Below, piece by piece: positions 42,801 to 47,025 of a DNA stretch of 64,000 bases (positions are counted from its first letter, which is position 1; every line of letters starts with the position of its first letter). Both the position numbers and the translations under genes were made by a program. The notes under the pieces are model-generated. The model saw only the letters and a list, made by a program, of their open reading frames with translations. It had not been told where the DNA came from and did not search any database. Source of the stretch: Mytilus trossulus (taxonomy: Eukaryota > Mollusca > Bivalvia > Mytilida > Mytilidae); contig NC_086373.1 of NCBI RefSeq assembly GCF_036588685.1, positions 3,162,001 through 3,226,000 on the forward strand, written 5' to 3'.

Positions 42801-45701
42801 TCATTATCTTTTGAGGCGAGATGTATAGGGGACACAGCCACGTTTACTTTTATTTCTATAGAACTCGCTCTTCACTATACTACTACCTGTCGATACATTT
42901 ATTTTTGGCATTGCACAAGTCTTGTCTTCTTTGACTATTAATGACGTTAAAATACTAAATCCCTGTGATGTGTTTTAGTCGATTTTAGTCTCTGATGCAT
43001 GATTTTTTACTATTAATTGGTTTTGGCTTTTAACTAGCTGTCAGTAACTGCGAGTACTCTCAAATCGTATTTTCTTGTTAATTCGACCTGTTGATACTGT
43101 TTATAATGCTTTTTTGTCATTTTTTTTTATATGGATCTTTGCTGTATACCAGCTTTGATTATTTGTAATATCTTCAATTTTTCACTTATTATTACAACAT
43201 TTGTATAAACTTCAAGATTATAAAAGAACGTTTTTTTCTAAAGTGAACATTGATTGGTTAAATATTTCTCAGTGTGTTTGAATTTGTTTATTAGCCTTTT
43301 GGTCATGAATGTTTGTCTCTAATATTTAATTAACTGTGCATTTGTATTCAGATATCGCAGATCAAATTTAATCGTTCATTGTGTAATCATACGTTTTTTG
43401 ATTGAGTTACGTCTGCCAATTGATATTTTATCGTATGTTTTTATATGTTGTGATGTTATGCTATTGTTTCAGGAAAAAGGGAGAAGGTTTGGGCCCATTA
43501 AAACGTTTAATCCCGCTGCAAATGTTTGCACCTGTCCTAAGTTAGGAATCTGATGTACAGTAGTTGTCGTTTGTTTATGTAATATATACGTGTTTCTCGT
43601 TTCTCGTTTTGTTTATATAGATTAGACCGTTGGTTTTCCCGTTTGAATGGTTTTACACTAGTTATTTTGGGGCCCTTTATAGCTTGTTGTTCGGTCTGAG
43701 CCAAGGCTCCGTGTTGAAGGCCGTACTTTAACCTATAATGGTTTAATTTTTGAATTGTTGTTTGGATGGAGAGTTGTCTCATTGGCACTCACACCACATC
43801 TTCCTATATCTAAATAAGTCACTGGGTATTATCTCAGCACTGGAACGGGTACATACGCGATGATAGGGTTATTTCATCTCTGAGAATACCACAGACATGC
43901 ACACAATTCAAAATCGATTTTGTTTCAAGTTGCAACGTATACCCCGCCTATCAAAAGCGAATAATAAACGCATGAGTAACAGGGGATAAGCCGAGCACTG
44001 AAACGGGTAAATACGCGCTAATAGGGTTATTTTTATCTCTAAAAACACATTGTTACCAATAGAGACATGAACACAATTGAAAAACGATTCATTTCAAGGT
44101 GCAGCGTATTGCAAGCATATAAGTAACGAATAACTAACAGGGTAACAATCTAGCGCTCTTTGAACCTAAATCTATCACCAGAGACAAGAAACAATTGAAA
44201 ATCATTTTAAAAGGTGCAACGTATAATACACGTGTTATAAACGAATAAGGAACGAATTAAACAAGGTATTAGTCAAGCTCCGAAAAGATGTACACTCCGC
44301 TAACATGTTTTAATGCTGACCATGTGGTATGTGCATTGCTCATTGTTGAAGGCCGTACTGTGACCTATAGTTGTTAATTTCTGTGTCATTTTGGTCTAGT
44401 GTGGGGAGTTGTCTCATTGGCGATCATACCACATCTTTATTTGTATACCAGCGCTAAAAGGGTGATTTCACCTCTTCGAACCAAGAACCATCTTCAAACA
44501 TACAAATATAAAGCATTTAAAAGGTAGAACGTATAAAATTCAAATAAGAAACAAATAAGTATCGAACATAAAGTAACAGGATAGGTTGAGCACAAACACA
44601 TATAATTAGGTCATAAAAATGTAATTTTATCTCAACAAATTTAGAACTATAACCAGAGATAAGAATATAAACAATTAAAAAGGGAGAAGGATATTAAAAA
44701 TCGAATAAGTAACGAATAAGGAATAAGTAACGAATAGGTAAGGAATTAGGAATGAGGAATAAGTAAGGAATAGGTAACGAATAACGAATAAGGAATAAGT
44801 AACGAATAGGGAATAAGTAACTAATAAGGAATAAGTAACCAACTTGATGTCTATGTTATGTTGATTATTTTCCAACCCCTCACTTTTTCCTCAGTTTGTA
44901 TTGACTAGTGTATTTGAATTCGTATTTACATTTAACCATATATCTTAATATCCAAGATATCACACGAACATTATTTATTCCAAATGCTTTATAGTAACGA
45001 AAGTACAAACTATACTGTTTGATTTTCGGGAAAAAATATACATTTTATGACAATTCATGAAGAAGTTGGTCCATTTTTGCAATTACTCATGATACATTGT
45101 AACTTTAAATGATGTAATGTGAATTGTATCGACAATGCCTTTCATTTTGTTATGGTATGTCCAGGTTTTGGAACTTTGAAGCTATAAGTTTTACCTTAAT
45201 GTCATTGTAAATGGCCAAAAATATGCAGCTTGTATTGGTTTAGTAAGCTAGCTCAAATAATTTTATAAAAAAATTGCACATTTCTAAATGTGGCATGAAA
45301 ACTATGATCACTTATCATAATTGCATAATACACTTCTTTATGTTCGCGATTTATAATTTTGTTGTCTTTTTAATGTCATTGTTGTCAATATATATATCAG
45401 GTTATTCTGCTGTTGCATTATTTTTTGCTTCTGAAATCAAATATCTATGTTCTGGTTCAATCTGTTATATATAGTTTATTGGCTTGGAGGCACGGATAGC
45501 CTTAGTGAAGGTTCATTTAAATGGGCCAGTAGCCAGACATCAGTAAGTAGTCCTGACTGGTATCCGGGAGAACCTAACAATGGCAATGGTAAAGTTCCCG
45601 AACAGGATTGTATGGTAATTGCATCTTACCATGGTTATAGATGGGACGACATTGCATGTTCAGACAGTAAATCATATATTTGTGAAAAGCCGTACGTATA
45701 G
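6559..45701 (+). CDS. Secreted PAN/EGF/C-type lectin mosaic protein (six-exon gene model)
   Basis: Joined exons: 6559-6861, 30407-30497, 34023-34127, 34680-34765, 35875-35968 and 45475-45701. The phases agree at every junction (0, 1, 1, 0, 1) and the total of 906 bases gives 301 aa plus stop. Domain order: signal peptide (about 1-20), PAN/apple-like region (about 25-100, four Cys), Cys-rich linker (102-132), EGF-like domain (132-166, six Cys), long-form C-type lectin domain (167-301). The lectin part carries PGEPNN (the EPN triplet that goes with mannose-type sugar specificity in the family) and WDD in place of the usual WND calcium motif. The likely role is secreted carbohydrate recognition; bivalve C-type lectins often act in immune recognition (family knowledge, not shown here). 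The model is my splice inference; further exons in the long introns cannot be excluded. Confidence 0.72.
7010..7145 (+). repeat. Family R tail, decayed
   Basis: Contains 'CTCCGCGTTGAAGAACGTAC' and ends 'CGCATTGGCACTCATAATAT', matching the 3' part of the family R copies elsewhere in the window. Confidence 0.5.
7440..7580 (-). repeat. Fragment of family D repeat
   Basis: 'GTTGTGAAGACCCATAGACG' and 'TTATTGTCTCTTAGACATAT' are the reverse complement of the start of the longer family D copy at 60.79-61.5 kb (GTGTCAAAGAGACAACAACC). Confidence 0.45.
7729..8681. mobile_element. Foldback element with ~250-290 bp inverted arms
   Basis: The left arm (about 7729-8025) and the right arm (about 8445-8681) are inverted copies. 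The outer ends are AACTGCTCAGAG (7729-7740) and CTCTGAGCAGTT (8670-8681). Inside the arms a 'CTCGACT' or 'TCGAGAC' motif recurs, a feature of foldback transposons. The 420-bp centre has no coding region; short open frames at its edges are incidental. No clear target-site duplication was found, so class and exact ends are uncertain. Confidence 0.7.
8770..9060 (+). repeat. Penelope-like element 3' tail (solo)
   Basis: Shares ordered blocks with the region right after the RT open frame at 28.4-28.69 kb: 'CATGTGGAGCAGGATCTG', 'AGCACC(A/T)GAGATCACCCC', 'GGGTTCGTGTTG', 'GCCATGGCGTTG' and 'GAGTTTGACTGTCCCT'. The coding part is missing, as expected for a 5'-truncated insertion. Confidence 0.65.
9061..10440. 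other. Intronic sequence, no gene recognised
   Basis: AT-rich, no domain-bearing frame, no clear repeat structure. Confidence 0.3.
10440..10760 (+). repeat. Two decayed retroelement tails in tandem
   Basis: Two copies of a 'TCTCATTGGCAATC' ending lie at about 10530 and 10725, each preceded by partial family R/E sequence such as 'CCGTTGTTGAGTATGTGAAAGG'. Confidence 0.45.
11893..13571. repeat. Higher-order repeat unit, 1,679 bp
   Basis: The monomer string starting at 11893 recurs at 13572 (shift 1,679) and 14939 (further shift 1,367). A second marker string starting at 12229 recurs at 13908 and 15275 with the same two shifts. So there are three successive copies, the later one shortened by a block of monomers. 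Both shifts are one base short of a multiple of 24 (70 x 24 and 57 x 24). Confidence 0.85.
16882..16886. repeat. Target-site duplication, left copy (GTAAG)
   Basis: GTAAG precedes the left LTR and recurs at 21400-21404 directly after the right LTR. It falls inside the common satellite variant AATGTAAGCC. Confidence 0.9.
16887..17053 (+). repeat. BEL 5' LTR
   Basis: Starts TGTTAGAAATTACGCAC and ends CACTTTACGATA. By eye it is identical over 167 bp to 21233-21399. It starts with TG but does not end in the usual CA. Confidence 0.9.
17055..17067 (+). promoter_or_regulatory. tRNA primer-binding site
   Basis: TGGTACCGTGACC lies two bases after the LTR. The leading TGG fits pairing with a tRNA 3' CCA end; BEL/Pao elements usually carry a TGG-type site here. 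The tRNA identity cannot be named from this alone. Confidence 0.65.
17076..20048 (+). CDS. BEL/Pao Gag-protease-RT polyprotein, truncated at its C terminus
   Basis: I place the start at the Met at 17076 (MTSKLKSIRAGH), after the primer site; an in-frame Met at 17013 lies inside the LTR. Residues count from 17076. About 20-105: charged, coiled-coil-like. About 155-330: DUF1759-type Gag (LPTFDGNVLEWQSFWDSF). About 370-430: Cys/His zinc knuckles (CAYC, CFNCLGRH, CKKCKRRHH). About 465-640: DUF1758-type protease with LFDEGAQRSFI, where DEG replaces the usual D-S/T-G. About 670-980: Pao-type RT with TDIEKAFLNV (motif A), FGATCSPF (motif B) and YVDN in place of YVDD. The frame leaves RT after VLGLKWN and ends at 20048 in what is integrase sequence read out of frame. 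The encoded polyprotein lacks RNase H. Confidence 0.9.
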   Translation: MTSKLKSIRAGHRSAVSRILRRFEERSETEEKPEEDELETILDTLKEKQDILKDLDKNILDSVQEEDIEQEILDTDEYKFNLETKIRKIRKFIQAQTSNLNAAARSFSPHNETLQPMQNVGPVYNIRDDSQNTGLNFTSLRSNSSVNSSNFHKLPKLNLPTFDGNVLEWQSFWDSFDSAIHNNNTLTDVQKFNYLKSLLEGEASYTIAGFALTHTNYNKAIELIHERFGQKHKIIQSYMQALLDIPAPKNTLTHLRSYYDRTETYIRGLESLGQAQDSYGSLLVPVILNKMPSEIRKNLTREHGSTDWFLGDLRRSILKELAILESGNSTETGESPSATATFYTNTKSRKIWPKNNSTNSTQKSHTISCAYCKEPHYSSECTKYTDPNDRMTIVKKERLCFNCLGRHSVADCKSKSNCKKCKRRHHTSLCNKDHDKETTSTSSTCTVQTHNAEESETTVLYSSLCRDRPNVLLKTAIAPLNYRGQTIDTNILFDEGAQRSFITREVADTLDIRPTGREAIALSGFGDTDKNSRVQQLDTATVKLQTIYGDHISVDVLIVPKIAAPLTTYIHTAKTMPYLQHLRLAHAVNKDASFEIGLLIGADQYWNIVEDENIRGEGPTAVRSKLGYLLSGPLKGTHSVNTNASMMNVIVSTKREEFDLEKFWKIETTGTENMDADFKFNQEFQDVYEKTSIRYHDNRYFAKLPWKEDHPTLPLNRHIAYRRTVNVVNRLRKDPNMLTKYGEIIAEQQRRGFIEKVDDKIPQDRKVHYIPHHPVKKDSATTPIRIVYDCSCRETPDIPSLNDCLLNIPPNLNDIAAILLRFRLHKYAVTTDIEKAFLNVGLEEKDRDVTRFYWYSNPTDPTGQLVTYRFKSVLFGATCSPFILNAVLLKHLKDNVCTWTERLTNDLYVDNIISSFSEENDLINYYNQTRPLFANAGFNLRSWASNSEILQEFARKDSVVDNDKIIKVLGLKWNYQKTDCAKRLLLLLLV
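19993..20005 (+). other. Internal deletion junction in BEL pol
   Basis: RT sequence ending LGLKWNYQ is fused, out of frame, to integrase sequence LPKDRLREAPPF. The bases TTACCAAAA are compatible with both sides, suggesting microhomology. In intact BEL elements the RNase H and H2C2 segments lie here, roughly a kilobase or more (family knowledge; exact loss unknown). Confidence 0.75.
20000..21061 (+). CDS. BEL/Pao integrase core (N-terminally deleted, out of frame with RT)
   Basis: The open frame starts at a Met at 19991, but true integrase sequence begins about LPKDRLREAPPF. Integrase catalytic core: GVDFTG (first Asp), LSDNATTYV (second Asp) and WERLIGLTKN (Glu), giving the D,D,E triad. A C-terminal region follows with VGDIVQIYDE and RPIKKLYPLE, typical of the BEL DUF5641-like tail. 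The H2C2 zinc-binding N-terminal domain is absent. Without RNase H and an in-frame fusion this copy cannot be autonomous. Confidence 0.88.
   Translation, partial: PKDRLREAPPFTVTGVDFTGALKVRNKNGKDSKAYICLFTCASTRAVHLEIVTDLTEEQFILAFRRFSSRKSLPKIMLSDNATTYVASAKEIERLTSSPTLQATLNSQGTEWKFIPKRAPWYGGFWERLIGLTKNCIKKVLGRSYVSLDVLNTTVIEVEAILNDRPLTYISTDPIDEDPLTPSHLLYGRKIVSLPYPSNQHVDENLVQDFTHSSSNKLYTVQCQIIKHFWCRWKKEYLTALREFHRINGNNEQDIKVGDIVQIYDETPRINWQLAIIKELVFGQDGLIRSVMLKTKNGITSRPIKKLYPLEISTNEVNTCDTKEQDHDSNTPKDRKAKRVAVERIRTWTIGRT
21221..21232 (+). promoter_or_regulatory. Polypurine tract region
   Basis: TGGGCCGGAGAA lies immediately before the right LTR; it is purine-rich and in the expected place for plus-strand priming. 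Confidence 0.6.
21233..21399 (+). repeat. BEL 3' LTR
   Basis: 167 bp, no difference from the 5' LTR seen by eye; directly followed by GTAAG. Confidence 0.9.
21400..26597. repeat. 24-bp satellite array, right part
   Basis: Continuation of the same array after the BEL element, starting with the second GTAAG. A 3,239-bp higher-order unit is repeated: strings at 22060, 22624 and the minus-frame end at 21840 recur at 25299, 25863 and 25079. The last 150 bp are diverged (TTAAATTTCCTC, TTTAACCCTTGATG), a decaying array border. The long open frames on both strands are satellite artefacts. Confidence 0.95.
24615..24619. other. Unoccupied paralogous copy of the BEL insertion site
   Basis: The array sequence left of the BEL element (to 16886) and right of it (from 21405) joins seamlessly here, with a single GTAAG followed by CCTTCCTGTATC. 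It shows the pre-insertion state of the site in a neighbouring higher-order copy. Confidence 0.8.
26598..27160. other. Intronic sequence with one retroelement tail
   Basis: A family E tail on the plus strand lies at about 26885-26965 (GGACCTATAGTTGCTAATG ... TCTCATTGGCAATC). No gene seen in the rest. Confidence 0.4.
27164..28372 (+). CDS. Penelope-like reverse transcriptase fragment
   Basis: Open in one frame from just after a TAG at 27161 to the TAA at 28370-28372; no in-frame ATG was identified upstream, so it is a 5'-truncated copy rather than a full gene. Visible in order: LYWIPKLHKCPYKQRFIAG, FDFSTLYTSIPH (motif A region), IPMGTNCAPLLADL (motif B region), FRYIDDV (catalytic YIDD-type box), SYLDLHLEI and YDKRDDF. 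This is the motif set of Penelope-like RTs. No GIY-YIG endonuclease is visible after the RT. The frame is unbroken for about 400 codons, so the insertion is fairly young. Confidence 0.82.
28373..28690 (+). repeat. 3' tail of the Penelope-like element
   Basis: Contains 'GTGGAGCAGGATCTGC', 'GAGCACCTGAGATCACCCC', 'GCCATGGCGTTGTCAG' and 'TTCGTCCCTCTTTTATCATGG'. The same order occurs without RT at 8.77-9.06 kb, and a part at about 46.90-47.02 kb. The short open frame at 28393-28689 is not a gene. Confidence 0.65.
28700..30293 (-). pseudogene. Degenerate LINE (ORF1 region plus start of APE endonuclease)
   Basis: On the minus strand, endonuclease-like strings can be read: YNIRCLTWNVHGL (about 29025-28988), CETWLSDNEGLDISSFEIL (about 28930-28870) and VRREGGISVY (about 28840-28810). 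These fit the N-terminal part of an APE-type endonuclease. Upstream (29.5-30.29 kb) lie two broken frames, one Gln/Ser-rich and one starting MNGKSSKRKENATNGNAWSE, plausible ORF1 remains. Stops and frameshifts are many, and the RT is missing because the copy ends at the Penelope-like tail. Confidence 0.6.
30296..30350 (+). ncRNA. 3' half of a hammerhead repeat
   Basis: Only the 3' portion is left: TGCGCGTCTGGCG followed by ATCCTGGTATTTTTGATAAC. No CUGAUGA box or stem II, so it is inactive. Confidence 0.55.
30407..30497 (+). CDS. Lectin gene exon 2: Cys-rich linker
   Basis: Acceptor TTATACATTCAG, donor GTAAGT at 30498. 91 bases, start phase 0, end phase 1. Encodes DTDSCYPTNPCLEETRC and then a segment ending ACLTY: four cysteines spaced like the first half of an EGF module. 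Phase fits exon 1 before and exon 3 after. Confidence 0.7.
30498..30718 (+). repeat. Family C repeat just inside intron 2
   Basis: 'CAAATTGCAATATCAAAACC', 'CATATTCCTGACTTGGTAAA' and 'TATAGCTAGACAAAACGC' match the order of the 3.04 kb copy. It begins directly after the exon 2 donor. Confidence 0.55.
30718..31085 (+). pseudogene. Penelope-like RT fragment (3' end), frameshifted
   Basis: LDLYLEFNLHSHS, then one frame off IYDKRDDFNFEIINFP, followed by SPAYGIYISKLIRYSRAC. It aligns with the C-terminal part of the RT at 28.0-28.2 kb (YDKRDDF, PAYGVYISQLIRYSRAC) but is clearly another family member. A stop interrupts the frame near 30993. Confidence 0.75.
31086..31835. other. Intronic sequence, no gene recognised
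   Basis: May include the 3' tail of the preceding RT copy. No domain, ribozyme or tandem repeat seen. Confidence 0.3.
31840..32235. repeat. Two family C copies facing each other
   Basis: The left half (31.84-32.03 kb) is minus-oriented (CTGTACCAAGTCAGGAATATG) and the right half (32.04-32.23 kb) is plus-oriented (TTTCCTGACTTGCTACGGGA, GTTGCTAGCCAAATCTCCC). The pair may form a loose hairpin. Confidence 0.55.
32341..32392 (-). ncRNA. Hammerhead motif with damaged core
   Basis: Minus strand: AUGAUGA (C3 changed to A), stem II GUCUUAUGUAGAC, GAAAC, then ACGACGCAUC. C3 pairs with G8 in the active fold, so activity is unlikely. Confidence 0.65.
32400..33700. other. Intronic sequence, no gene recognised
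   Basis: Several short open frames on both strands, none with a domain or splice signals fitting the host gene. A short TAAG repeat is at about 32470. Confidence 0.3.
33715..33870 (-). repeat. Family R copy, minus strand
   Basis: 'CATTCAAACGGGAAAACCAAC', then 'GACGACAACTACTGTACATC' and 'GATTCCTAACCTAGGACAG' are reverse complements of the family R blocks at 43.5-43.65 kb. Confidence 0.6.
34023..34127 (+). CDS. Lectin gene exon 3: EGF-like domain
   Basis: Acceptor TTTATTTCCAG, donor GTAAGT at 34128. 105 bases, phase 1 at both ends, the usual arrangement for EGF exons. Encodes TLCSPNPCRHGYCTI and then YKCTCDTGYSGYNC: six cysteines in EGF spacing. The first codon (Val) is split with exon 2, the last (Tyr) with exon 4. 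Confidence 0.82.
34537..34635 (+). pseudogene. Decayed EGF exon between exons 3 and 4
   Basis: Reads SCIPNPCKNGTYC, then a frame disturbance with two stops, then a Cys-containing end YGQSCSM. The start matches the EGF exon upstream (CSPNPCRHG). No AG acceptor is present right before it. This is a fossil second EGF exon in intron 3. Confidence 0.65.
34680..34765 (+). CDS. Lectin gene exon 4: start of C-type lectin domain
   Basis: Acceptor TTTTTTTAG, donor GTAATA at 34766. 86 bases, phase 1 to phase 0. Encodes SCTGSGWILQGTTCYWF and then SNWQNAQ. The paired early cysteines mark a long-form C-type lectin domain. Confidence 0.8.
34766..35480. other. Intron 4, no gene recognised
   Basis: One weak retroelement tail 'GGCAATCATACCACATATTC' lies near 35187. 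The open frame at 35172-35405 has no domain. Confidence 0.35.
35485..35770 (+). mobile_element. Candidate tRNA-derived SINE
   Basis: GTTCGATTCC at 35516-35525 fits an RNA polymerase III B box (GWTCRANNC), and a possible A-box-like stretch lies upstream (GATTAGTAACTTTAAGG). The body continues to the 'GGAAAGGGATTATTATGAG' region. Ends and tail unclear. Confidence 0.4.
35875..35968 (+). CDS. Lectin gene exon 5: middle of C-type lectin domain
   Basis: Acceptor TTTTTATAG. Encodes NDCTNRFGKLAEPS and then VSFLRNKATGSGR, matching the first conserved Cys/helix region of the fold. I place the donor as GTTAGT at 35969 (phase 1, giving Ile at the junction). The alternative GTAGTT four... bases earlier region (35966) is also phase 1 and would give Leu; GTTAGT fits the donor consensus better. 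Confidence 0.75.
35969..36985. other. Start of intron 5, repeat fragments only
   Basis: A family C end ('GAGGTTTGGCTAGCCACAAA') is near 36292 and a common 'AGGCAGCAGTAGTATA' fragment is near 36796. No gene. Confidence 0.4.
36990..37335 (-). repeat. Dispersed repeat family E, minus strand
   Basis: Starts 'AAAGATGTGGTATGATCGCC' (reverse complement of the 'TCATTGGCAATCATACCACA' tail), then 'TTAACAACTATAGGTCACGG', and ends with 'AATGTGGCGGGGTTAAACAT'. The order is shared with the shorter tail at 44.30-44.45 kb. The open frame across it is incidental. Confidence 0.6.
37559..37600 (+). ncRNA. Hammerhead ribozyme, complete core (first of dimer)
   Basis: CUGAUGA at 37564-37570, stem II GUCU/AGAC with a 5-nt loop (37571-37583), GAAA at 37584-37587, short GC-rich stem III, C17 at 37595. 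Stem I pairs CGTCA (37559-37563) with TGGCG (37596-37600) in five pairs, one of them G-U. All core positions agree with the consensus. The very short stem III suggests better activity in dimeric form (known for this class). Confidence 0.85.
37926..37970 (+). ncRNA. Hammerhead ribozyme, complete core but weak stem I (second of dimer)
   Basis: CUGAUGA at 37932-37938, stem II GUCU/AGAC with a 5-nt loop, GAAAC, then GUGUC and AUGCG. The core is intact, but the first two bases after the cleavage point (AU instead of UG) do not pair with CA 5' of the core, so stem I is weakened. Confidence 0.78.
37995..38240 (+). repeat. Sat-B satellite, left segment
   Basis: Shows the ~155-bp Sat-B order: 'CCCTGTTACTTATTCG', 'CGTTTGTTATACGTTGCAC', 'AAAAAGGATTTTCAATTTTG', 'TATGTCTCTAG'. 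It ends with TAG at 38238-38240, where a transposon interrupts the monomer; the array resumes at 42156. Confidence 0.75.
38922..38965. repeat. Perfect 21-bp palindrome
   Basis: Arms 38922-38942 and 38945-38965 are exact reverse complements with a 2-bp spacer (centre ACTACTTGTAGT). It sits at the 5' end of the inserted retrocopy and overlaps its left target-site duplication. Confidence 0.85.
38928..39634 (+). mobile_element. Retroposed transcript copy with poly(A) tail and 13-bp TSD
   Basis: GAGAAGGAAATGA occurs at 38915-38927 and again at 39635-39647. The 707 bp between end in AATAAA-containing sequence (near 39608) and a run of nine A. This is the mark of L1-type retroposition of a polyadenylated RNA. 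The source RNA is not recognised; it has no coding frame. The 5' end carries the palindrome. Confidence 0.7.
39650..41700 (+). pseudogene. Decayed coding region inside the inverted-repeat element
   Basis: Many stops, but protein-like strings survive in the plus strand: AVDEGLSMYK (about 40140), AAVHAVTG, stop, DKTLSLFGVGKHTVYKIL (about 41015-41090), and a Cys-rich end with CKKVRC, CYCKGSALC. The 'HA-TG-D--S-FG-GK' pattern and Cys-rich tail resemble a widespread unnamed invertebrate repeat-protein family (memory only). The open frame at 41377-41604 is its last readable piece. It may be the former transposase or a nested passenger. Confidence 0.45.
42752..43811 (+). mobile_element. 1,060-bp retroelement 3' fragment (family R tail) in Sat-B
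   Basis: AAATA flanks both sides (42747-42751 and 43812-43816). Removing the insert restores the Sat-B order 'TATAATC' AAATA 'AGTCACTGGGTATT'. The insert ends with the family R tail (43.48-43.81 kb, 'TCTCATTGGCACTCACACC'). No coding domain is visible; it looks like the non-coding 3' part of a 5'-truncated element. Confidence 0.65.
44304..44451 (+). mobile_element. 148-bp family E tail inserted in Sat-B
   Basis: CGCTAA flanks both sides (44298-44303 and 44452-44457). The insert holds 'GTTGAAGGCCGTACTGTGAC', 'TAGTTGTTAATTTCTGTGTC' and 'TCATTGGCGATCATACC', the 3' tail seen in the minus-oriented copy at 36.99 kb. Confidence 0.65.
44702..44840. repeat. Short-period array derived from Sat-B
   Basis: Irregular repeats of GAATAAGTAACGAATAAGG-like units (about 14-22 bp). 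The unit equals the 'GAATAAGTAAC' part of the Sat-B monomer, so this is a local secondary expansion at the array end. The hydrophobic minus-strand frame over it is an artefact. Confidence 0.75.
44841..45474. other. End of intron 5, no feature recognised
   Basis: AT-rich; ends with acceptor TTATATATAG at 45474. Confidence 0.35.
45475..45701 (+). CDS. Lectin gene exon 6: C-terminal half of C-type lectin domain
   Basis: After the acceptor the frame reads YWLGGTDSLSEGSFKW, then WYPGEPNNGNG, EQDCMVI, YRWDDIACSD and YICEKPYV, stop TAG at 45699-45701. The WLGGTD core, EPN triplet, WDD and the last two conserved cysteines are in canonical order. The WDD for WND change keeps an acidic calcium ligand. 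An upstream Met at 45447 in the same frame is intronic. Confidence 0.85.
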
Positions 45702-45943
45702 TGATAGTAATAGAATTGGGGAATAATATCACACATTTACAGTACAACCTGTCACATCCTCTGCTTAATGGTGGCCAAAAAATAGTATCCACCATGATAT
45801 TTCAATCATTAAAGCCCATGTGTCTTGCTTAATACACAAAGTATAACTCAATTGATAGTTTATGGTAAAGTTAAATCATGATTGCATTTCATTCATCAAA
45901 TCCAATAACTAACAGTTTGAATATATGAAATCTATATTATTTG

Positions 45944-45949
45944 AATAAA
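45944..45949 (+). terminator. Poly(A) signal of the lectin gene
   Basis: AATAAA about 240 bases after the stop codon; the first good signal downstream. Confidence 0.6.
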
Positions 45950-45969
45950 ACTTTTATGTCAGTATGGAA

Positions 45970-46890
45970 CAAAGCAGCGTTACTGCGAATATGATTTAAA
46001 TAAAAGAGAAAAAAGATCATACAATAATATGAGAATAACGGGATGTATCAGTATGTGACTAGTCATGTTAGTGACAAATTCGCTGATTGCAGAGTGGAGG
46101 AAAGTTGTCGACGAACAGTCCATCTGCAGCTTTGTCGAACTAAAAAGATTATCCAATGTATGCGTCAATCGATTCAACTAATTATATTATTACAAGACGA
46201 ATTATTTGAACAAAGGAAATGTCTTAATTGCTTTAAAAAGGATTCATATACTGTATTTGTAAATTTGACTTTGGTATTCTGGGTAAGTGCTCTAAATTTC
46301 TAATTAGTCCATTTTAGTGTGGTTTCTTTTAATCAAAGATTAAAGTAGAACCCTAAAAAATGTACAACACGAACAAAATGTAATTGAGTTGAAACGAAAA
46401 TGTCAACTAATTACGACCAATTTTTTGCACATATATTGATTTTACAGTTTTTGTGGAAGTTTTCTGTTTCTTTATCCGATATAGTTTTGGTTTTTTTCCT
46501 GCGAAGTATGAATTTTACTTACCTCATAAGTGTTTCTTAATTGTTTACTTTTTTTTTGCAGAGCACATGTATCACCCTGACGAAGATAAAAGGTCAAGCG
46601 ATAGAAGATCATAGATTTTCAGTTGGATGAACGTTACATGTACTGACAACACTTACCAGTTAGCACTTTATATATTTTGTTTGACTTTTTTATAAATGCG
46701 ACTTAAAAGTTTCATAAGGAGTGGTAATTTTGACATCAACTTTGGTTACCTAAATTCAAAGATGAGTATCCAGTCAATTATATAACTAGTACCGATACCA
46801 AGCAAAAATTCTCACGAGTTGTCATTTTTACAGATTTAAATGTGTTATAGACAAATTGTTTTTATGAAAAAAATACTGCCAGATAATAAA
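45970..46890. other. Intergenic, one doubtful open frame
   Basis: The frame 46043-46303 is Cys-rich at its C-terminal end and is followed by GTAAGT-like sequence near 46284, but I find no partner exon or domain. Left uncalled. Confidence 0.3.
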
Positions 46891-46894
46891 AATG

Positions 46895-47025
46895 AGCGTT
46901 CACTGTTGTGTGTTTGTGTGTCCGTTGGTCTTTTTCTTTTGTAGCCAAGGCGATGTCAGTTTTTTCTCGACTGATGAATCAAATATCAGTTTGGTATCTT
47001 TCGCCTCTCTTTTCCTTTAAAGTAT
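46895..47025 (+). repeat. Partial Penelope-like 3' tail
   Basis: 'TTTGTAGCCAAGGCGATGTCAG' start and 'TTGGTATCTTTCGCCTCTC' parallel the last part of the tail at 28.6-28.68 kb. Confidence 0.5.

Larger units (their letters stand above)
42156..44690. repeat. Sat-B satellite (~155 bp), with an inversion and insertions
   Basis: Monomers carry 'ACACAATTGAAAATCC', 'GGTGCAACGTATAACA', 'AATAAGTAACAGGGTATTA', 'CGCGCTAATAGGGTTATTTC' and 'ACATTATTACCACCAGAGAC'. Marker spacing is 155 bp (42372, 42527, 42682). Orientation flips near 42340: 42156-42313 runs like the left segment, and from 42366 on it is inverted. Two retroelement pieces interrupt it. Confidence 0.8.

Noticed and set aside
46043..46303. 86-codon frame ending near a GTAAGT-like site
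   Set aside because: No acceptor-bearing partner exon and no recognisable domain.
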